Shown piece by piece: positions 62,196-64,000 of a stretch of 64,000 bases of DNA; position 1 is the first letter of the stretch; each line of letters begins with the position of its first letter. The position numbers were made by a program, and so were the translations under genes. The stretch is taken from positions 62,001 through 126,000 of the forward strand of contig WBZZ01001314.1 in assembly GCA_019918135.1 (NCBI GenBank), written 5' to 3'. The DNA comes from Paulinella micropora (taxonomy: Eukaryota > Cercozoa > Imbricatea > Euglyphida > Paulinellidae). The notes beneath the pieces are model-generated. The model ran no database searches, had not been told where the DNA came from, and saw only the letters and a program-made list of their open reading frames with translations.

Positions 62196-62385
62196 TCGCC
62201 AGGACAGGTTGACAGGTTTCTTTAATCACTAATTACTGTGTAGTGGCTATCACTACATGATTAGTGATGATCACTACATTTTTAGTGACTTACTGATAGC
62301 CGAAAGCAAAAAACCGTAGGAATATATTACATATTTCTTGCGTTGCTTTTGGGTTCTCATGTGTTGGGAGGATGAGCAAGGGTTG
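62196..62385. other. Intergenic stretch with 21-bp satellite remnants
   Basis: Contains short satellite remnants (62,224-62,292) and A/T-rich unique sequence. No gene seen. Confidence 0.5.
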
Positions 62386-63140
62386 CAGTATGTGGGACAC
62401 ACACATCACATGGCGGGAAGTGGTTTTTCGCATGAGAACTCTGCACTTATTATGCTAGGTGGTTGCATTTGGATACATATATGTTTGGGGAATACGTTTC
62501 ATGTGTTATTTATGTGTTTTTGAGTTTTTCGTGAGATGAGTAGGGGTTGCTGACAAGGGACACACCACACATGACATGTCACTCACGAATGCGAAAGGAA
62601 ACCTTATGCAGACCTTGGTTATGTGTTTGCTTTGGACTATATTGTTATGGTAATGTGTTTCTCACGATGGGTGGTGACGTGGTAACACAGGAATGATACG
62701 GAAAGGTGGGTGGAACTCACTAGACAGAGTGTCAAGGGAGGTTGGTGTGTTGAATTTTCAAGGAACACAGACATGGGACAACATATCGAAGGGGGAACAC
62801 AAGACGGATTTGGAGGCTTGGGGGACTAACCGTTGATATGGTATGGCAAAGGAAAGGGTTTATAAGGAAGGAGGATTAAGGAGAAGACGGTCGGTTGGAG
62901 TGTATTCATCACCCCCCGGATAGCCGGTAAAAAGTACCTTTTCCTGGTGACAGGTGCACCAGCTTGTTTTTCAGTATTATTTGTCCGGATTGGACCTGAT
63001 GCCATTTTATTCCTGGTCTGTTGCCGTTTTCCTTTTTGGCTTCACTGAGCTAATATAACGAGACATCATTCTCATCGTTTGAGGACTGTGTTTGGTTGTA
63101 TTACCGACTTTTTACGAGCTATCGTTGGGGCGGCATTACA
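62386..63140 (+). mobile_element. Possible 5' LTR of a retrotransposon
   Basis: Non-coding stretch with a TATA-like TATAAGG at 62,861, ending GGCGGCATTACA directly before TTTGGAGTCCACATC. That is the usual look of an LTR end plus tRNA primer-binding site (TGG at 63,143). The left end is not clearly defined, and the second LTR would lie outside the window. An alternative is an ordinary host promoter and 5' UTR. Confidence 0.3.
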
Positions 63141-63926
63141 TTTGGAGTCCACATCACTAGGGTGATTTCTTTCTGGTTTGCCACACAGGCAACAGAGTGA
63201 ATTTTCACTGACCTGTCTCACACGGGGACGTCAGACGAAAACAAATACTCCAACACAGCTCCCTCATAATTCTTTCACAAAACAAATAATTTGATTGGTC
63301 TCAAGCAGGTGTCTCGTACCCTCTAGCCCAATCAGTATCTGTGTGCTCACAAGGAGACATCAGATACGAACTCTCTGTCGTTCTTGGTGTTCTCACACAG
63401 AGACCAAGAAGAAGGAGGTGGACAGAAGAGTGAAGGAACACACACAAAACACAAACAAGCATAGGGACAGGAGCACAACACTTTACCCTTCTAGTTTGTG
63501 CATTTATCTGCATTATCTCACACATACGTCAGAGTATTTTTGCAAATCTCTGATCGTTTTCTAAAGGTAGGTCTGAGAACCTATCCGACCGACTGTCGAC
63601 TTCTCAAGGAGAGCTTTTCTAGCTTCTCTATTACTATCTGTGTGTAGGTCCAAGTGCCTCATACTAGATACAATATAGAAAAGAAGGAGGAGAAAGTAAT
63701 CTGAGTAAGGAGAACAAGAAATCGAAGAAAGTCTCAAAGACTATTTTTCTCAAACAAAAACAAACATACAAACAGTGTTTCATAGAGGACAGGGAATCTT
63801 ATCCTACCCTCTCTATTAGTTTCTCTCTTCACTAGTCAATCGACTGAAGGAGGAACAGAACACAAACGAACAAAAACCAAACATAGGAGCTGACACTGTC
63901 CTCCTGTTAATTACTACTACGACATC
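63141..63926 (+). other. Leader-like non-coding region before a new ORF
   Basis: About 790 bp with short repeated CACAAACAAACAAA and CTCTCTATTA motifs and no ORF of note. It would be the untranslated leader if 62,386-63,140 is an LTR. Confidence 0.3.
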
Positions 63927-64000
63927 ATGTCGACAGAGACCGCCGAAGTGAGTGAATTCTCGGAGGCAGATCAAAGAAGAGAAGAAGAAGAAGCAGGAGG
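63927..64000 (+). CDS. Start of an ORF running off the window (possible gag)
   Basis: ATG at 63,927 opens 24 codons of charged sequence (MSTETAEVSEFSEADQRREE) to the end of the window. Gag is suggested only by position after a putative primer-binding site and leader. It could equally be a host gene's first exon. Confidence 0.3.
   Translation, partial: MSTETAEVSEFSEADQRREEEEAG

Overview
The window is eukaryotic nuclear DNA in two very different halves. Bases 1 to about 42,225 are extremely GC-rich, intron-poor and densely coding on both strands, with long C and G runs and AATAAA signals. I read this as a large-DNA-virus-like (endogenised) block. I find no hallmark gene (polymerase, capsid, terminase), so I do not assign a virus family. 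From about 42,225 to the end, base composition falls to ordinary levels. That half holds spliced exons, microsatellites (GATA, AAT, CT), tRNA-derived SINEs, an intact LINE and a possible LTR element. This looks like an invertebrate-animal-type genome, but the host cannot be named from the sequence.

Layout, virus-like half: a head-to-tail array of a 13.15 kb unit occupies 1-34,260 (partial unit 1-7,962, full unit 7,963-21,112, full unit 21,113-34,260), followed by unique flank 34,261-42,225. In order, a unit carries the C-terminal part of an envelope-like type I membrane protein (+), a small ORF (-), a basic bZIP-like protein (+), a 50-codon ORF (+), a protein with a weakly SKP1/BTB-like region (-), a Pro/Arg-rich nuclear-type protein (+), a secreted SGNH hydrolase (-), and the start of a Trp/Arg/Pro-rich protein (+). 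Each unit-unit junction fuses the Trp-rich gene in frame to the truncated membrane-protein gene. Only the third copy of the Trp-rich gene runs on into its native 3' part. The flank then holds one short gene (+), a roughly 1,760-codon repeat-rich gene (-) with a duplicated N-terminal domain and a 72-bp coding minisatellite, and a Cys/His-cluster protein (+) cut off at the host junction.

Most reading-frame breaks in the block fall on C/G/A/T homopolymers, and the run lengths differ between copies that are otherwise almost identical. Either these runs slip in nature or the consensus is wrong there. The SGNH frame break is different: it is not in a homopolymer and is identical in all three copies.

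Layout, host half: a multi-exon gene (43.4-50.3 kb) whose introns are filled with a 21-bp satellite, GATA/AAT tracts and SINEs; a SINE cluster (46.2-47.3 and 51.2-52.5 kb); an intact 1,638-codon APE-type LINE (52,547-57,463, minus) with two divergent copies of its 5' UTR-like sequence upstream; a zinc-ribbon plus methyltransferase-like gene (59.7-60.6 kb); a decayed or broken coding stretch (61.4-62.2 kb); and a possible LTR-retrotransposon 5' end running off the window. SINEs and LINE share the same roughly 50-bp 3' tail, which points to the LINE as the SINE's mobilising partner.
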